NCBI GenBank assembly: GCA_961205875.1
Contig: OY540812.1
Coordinates: forward strand, 10,602,001 to 10,666,000
Origin: Sialis fuliginosa
Taxonomy: Eukaryota > Arthropoda > Insecta > Megaloptera > Sialidae
Length of the DNA: 64,000 nucleotides
Reading direction: 5' to 3'
In this document: positions 60,085-64,000 of the stretch, piece after piece
Layout: every line of letters begins with the position of its first letter
Numbering within the stretch: the first letter of the stretch is position 1
Program-made: the position numbers and the translations under genes
Notes under the pieces: model-generated
The model's database searches: none
What the model was told of the DNA's origin: nothing
Seen by the model: the letters and a program-made list of their open reading frames with translations, nothing else

Positions 60085-63000
60085 ATGGAAAGAATAGAGA
60101 GAGAGATCGCTTCAGGCCGAGTTTTAATACCAGTCCCGATGTATCGTCGATTGTCACAACACCAGGAAATCGTAAATCGTGATGATGATGATTTCTCCAC
60201 AGGGGATGAATGGTCAGACGAATCATCTGATTCATCATATTGTCTTTCAGAAAGGTAATTTTTAAAATTTTCATAGAAATTAATTCAAATTAAAAAAATA
60301 GGTTAATTATAAAATTGATAACAATCTGAATTTAAATTTTAAATACCTACAATCAATGTAAATGTTTAAAATGAAGAAAATCTTCATATCAATTTAATTT
60401 TAGATTTAGGTAATGGTAATAGCGAAAGTTATTATTTTAATAATATTTTTAATTTTAGCTCTGAAGCAGAATGGGAACCATCGATTGACGATCACGGAGA
60501 ACTTATATACATCGATTGTCATCCACCACAACCTTCTGCAAAAAAAGATATAAATAAAGAAAATGACACTATTCAGCGTTCCAAGAATAGACGTAGTACC
60601 AGGGGAAAATTATTAAGATTAATTCGTAGAAGAGAAAGTAAAAGATACAATAAATCTTTGCATAATATTGAAACCGATAAAAAAAATACTTCAACAAATA
60701 TCGATAACACTACAGTAACTGGAAATAACAAAGTTACGTTTAGAGATTGTCAAGAGGGTGAAGTGCGAGAAGTTACCTTATTGGTAGATCCAAAAAATCG
60801 GCTCAAGTATGGGCGTCGTGCTTCAGTTTGTGAAGCAGTTTTAGGTTTAACATTAAGTTCATTTTCTGACGGTAATAGGATAATGGTTGCTGGCTTTGTT
60901 CCGAATGGTGAAGCTATAAAACATAGAAATATTAAAATTGGAGATTGGTTGAAAAGTATTAATGATAGGGAAGTTAATATAAAAACAGTTGAAAATGTTG
61001 TAGAAAGAATAAAGAATCCTTGTATGATGCGTCTTAAGTTACAGCGAATAGCTGGAGTAGAAGTAACCACAGAACCTCCTCCGAATAAAATACCTAAACA
61101 GTCTCACTTAGTACGACAACTGGTAAATCCTAATTTGGAAGATGACACAGAATTAGCTGAAATTTTATGCCAATTACCAATAGGGATTTTATTTTTAACC
61201 ACAGAAGGTTTAACTGAAACCGGACCTGAATATCAAGGAGTTTACTATTGTTATCCTGGTCCTTTTAAAGACAATACACTTTGTCGTACAAGAGGAGCAT
61301 TTTTAACACTTTACCATTTGTTACCTAATGTTTCAAAATCTAAACCAATATGTACAAGTATATTATTAAAAAATAAATTAACGCATGTTATTTACACTAC
61401 AGAAGGTAGTGAAGTAATGTTATTAGCATTACCAGATAATCGTTGTTCCATCCATGAGGCTTTACTTATTAACAATGAACTTGTTACTACATTAAAGTTT
61501 ATGTATCAGACATTAAATCGATGTTTTCTCACCGGGAACAACTTTTCAAAATTAGACCATTTCTTTTCAAGAATTTTTGCACGTATATTGAGTACTGGAG
61601 TGTCTATAGATGAAACACAGTCAGTTGAAATACAAGAATTATTAACAAAATCTGATTTACAAACAAAGCCTCAGTTTGAACAAGTTTTACCTGCTGTGCA
61701 CACTATTCCGTTACCTAGAGATATCCAACTTGATATAGATGATTGTTTGAATGATTTGGAAGCTTGTGATTATAGAGAATGGGTAAATATATTTTTATAA
61801 GAGATTGAGAGATATTCCTATTTTATTACATGATAAATGATTGTAGAATGAAGATCCTATGGATTGTCAACGGTTGTACACTGTAATTGGTAGTGCATTA
61901 TATCATTCAGGATATTTATTAGCATCACATTTTTCACACACTGATCTAACAGATGTGCATTCATTTTGTCGGCAACAAGGATTGCTTCATTTATTTAGAT
62001 CAGAATCTGTGAGATCATTTGTTCTATGGAGGGAAGTTTACCCTTCTTCTTGTGGTAGAGGGTTGACAGACAATGCACCAATAAACAGTGGATATAAGCT
62101 ACCAAAAGGAAGATGGTTCCTATTAATTGTTGGCTATGACCAAGTAATAACAATTTTATAAAATCTATATGGATATTGTTAAAAAATCATAATTTATTAC
62201 AGGATATGTTAGCAGTAATTTTTGAAGCTGGAGGATGTACTGTTTTAGCAGAAGGTTGCCCAGGTCCTGATCCATTTTATGTGGAAGAAGTTCAAGACAC
62301 GTTAGAAGATATTCAATGCATTGGTGTTACAGAAATTGCAAAACGATGGATTGCAGCAAATGTATTTCCACAAGTTATTATACCAGAAGTTTGTGGTAAA
62401 AATAATAAAACCAAACACATTTTAGGTAAATATTATCATTGTTTAATTTGCTATAATTATGAAAATAAAATTAATTAAATTTTTCATGATAGGTACATTT
62501 GGATTATCAAAATCAACAGAAACTCTTCCATCTACATCCAAATTTTCACCTTCTACATTTGCAAGAAAGCCAGAAGTTACTTCGATATTAAAAAGACGTA
62601 GTAGTCCGGAACGGCCTCCTGATAATCCTAGTCCTGCACCTTGTTTTCCTACAAGCGATGTCTCCGAGGAGTCACAGAGTTTCAAAAGTTATTATAGTGA
62701 TGAACCTCAGCCAGTGATTGGACGTCGTGAAGCACGCGAAAGAGGAAACGCAATAGAAAATGATTCTGAGTGCAGTTCCGATTGGGGCGTTTGTAGAGTT
62801 AGTTTAGTTTATTTATAATTTTAGTCTTTCTCGTATCTTTTTGCATTCAATATCTTAAAAATCACTAAACAGCGGTAAAAATTAAAACAATTAATTTTCA
62901 CCACATGTTCAAAAATTAATATTTTAATTTAGGTGTATTTTATTTAGGGTGCAAGCAACTCAGGAAGTAGTTTTGATCTGTCAGATTTAAGACAAGCCCT

Positions 63001-63601
63001 TTTGTCAGAGATTGAATCGTTCAGACCAACAAAAATTACCGCTGGCGATGAAAATGTATTACTTCACTATGTAAAGCTCGATAGCACGCGCGGTGTTATG
63101 ATGACATCGGTTGTTCCAAGAAAATATCAAAACGAAAAGTACCAATTAGTTTTAGATAATTTTAGGCGTTGCAGTCAATCGATTCATAATTTATTTGAAA
63201 AGACTGTAAGATATAAGGTAAAAATATTAAAACATCCTATATTGATTTCGATTATATTAATATGACCAATTTATTTTTAGAATTTACTCAATCCGAACGT
63301 ATCTGAAAAACCTGTAATAAATAAATCATTAGTTGCAATAAAAGAGCATGGAGTCTTATTTAAGTGTCCCTTATTAGAAAAGGAAAATAAAAAAAATCAA
63401 ATTCCGTTAAAATATTGGGTTGTTGGGTAAGTGTATTATTTTAAATATTTTAATTAAATTTGATTTTTAAATTAATACTTTTTTTTCAGACGTTTATTTT
63501 CTGATCCATTTCCATGTGAATTATACGTGTGCCATGATGAAAGTGTGCCTCAAAATATGGTAGAGATAGCATTCCGTTTAGGAGTTCTATCAGCTGGGTG
63601 A
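60085..63601 (+). CDS. in: Inturned, planar cell polarity and ciliogenesis effector
   Basis: Acts with Fuzzy (and Fritz) in the CPLANE complex, which restricts actin prehair formation in insect wing cells and supports cilium building in vertebrates; the Inturned-Fuzzy pair acts as a Rab23 exchange factor. Eight exons join in frame: 60085-60254, 60459-61782, 61847-62143, 62203-62425, 62493-62797, 62948-63217, 63281-63426 and 63490-63601, giving 948 residues (human 942). An acidic and Ser-rich N-terminus precedes a basic stretch. Then come a PDZ-like domain (VAGFVPNGEA, IKIGDWLKSINDREVN) and longin-like regions (TLKFMYQTLNRCF, LDHFFSRIF, CQRLYTVIGSALYHSGYLLASH, GRWFLLIVGYDQ, VIFEAGGC). A Ser-rich linker follows, then NVLLHYVKLDSTRGV, VAIKEHGVLF, KYWVVGRLFSDPFPCELYVCHD and VEIAFRLGVLSAG at the C-terminus. 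The start is uncertain: 60,085 is the first in-frame ATG, but the frame is open upstream to 60,025 and an acceptor-like site lies at 60,052. Confidence 0.94.
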
Positions 63602-64000
63602 ATATTTCTTCTAAGTAAGTAAATTCAATTTGATTAAGTTTTTCATTGAAAAAAAAACCCTTAAATATTACACTGGGTTATGCTAACCTAGTCTGTTCAG
63701 AGAATTTGCGTTATTTCTGAAAAATCCAGGGTCTATAATAGCCAAATAATTGTACTTTTCATGACAACATATTTTTTTCTTAAATTTAAATTTATCTGTT
63801 TTTTAACAAGTTTCAGAGTTGAAAAAAAATTTGTTTCTTTTTTGTTTGAATATCACAAGATTTATGATTTTCTCCTTTATATATTCTGACGTATTAATTA
63901 AAAACAAAAGCAAAACAAACAAAAATAATAAGTTACACTAACCTATGTTTGGTGTTCAAGGGTTAAAAAGGGCTGGTGTATTCATGAATTGAAATAAAAA
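63602..64000. other. Inturned 3' UTR and beyond
   Basis: AT-rich, non-coding. No unambiguous polyadenylation site; nothing else recognised before the window ends. Confidence 0.5.

Noticed and set aside
1-64000. CRISPR arrays, operons, tRNA or rRNA genes, LTR or other virus-like elements
   Set aside because: Nothing in the window supports any of these; gene structure is eukaryotic and the repeats are DNA-transposon-like, fold-back or short retroposon-like.

Overview
The window is a piece of an AT-rich arthropod nuclear genome, almost certainly an insect. The genes are split by many short introns with ordinary GT-AG borders. The proteins are animal-specific (tetraspanin, beta-secretase, Apaf-1, Cdc20, Inturned), and the Cdc20 N-terminus reads most like insect Fizzy. 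The repeats include mariner, hAT-like MITEs and repeats carrying GGAC arrays. I cannot fix the order from sequence alone.

Layout. Positions 1-29,800 hold no gene I can support; they are a graveyard of small transposable elements and fold-back repeats in AT-rich filler. The recognisable items are several non-autonomous elements with terminal inverted repeats and 8-bp target duplications, one internally deleted DD34D mariner, and three copies of a compound repeat with hairpin ends, GGAC arrays and internal units of about 285 bp. There is also a dispersed palindromic repeat family with a 13-bp target duplication in one copy. From 29,827 gene density rises: a tetraspanin lacking its first coding exon (29,827-30,992, +); a complete beta-secretase (BACE-like) gene (35,736-37,963, -); a complete 17-coding-exon Apaf-1/Dark gene (39,042-46,314, +) divergent from it across a 1.1-kb gap; Cdc20/Fizzy (55,584-58,520, +); and Inturned (60,085-63,601, +). 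Between Apaf-1 and Cdc20 lies a 2.4-kb fold-back element with arms of nearly 1 kb.

The genes do not form a pathway. Apaf-1 assembles the apoptosome, BACE is a membrane aspartyl protease, Cdc20 activates the anaphase-promoting complex, Inturned is a planar polarity and ciliogenesis effector, and the tetraspanin organises membrane domains. Their closeness looks like ordinary insect gene order. The points most worth following up are compensatory changes in the paired ends of the GGAC-array repeats, the very large fold-back, replaced nucleotide-site residues in Apaf-1 (D-to-S after Walker B and R-to-C at sensor 1), and the short retro-style insertions of the palindromic repeat. All exon joins were made by hand from splice signals and reading-frame arithmetic; they need transcript support.
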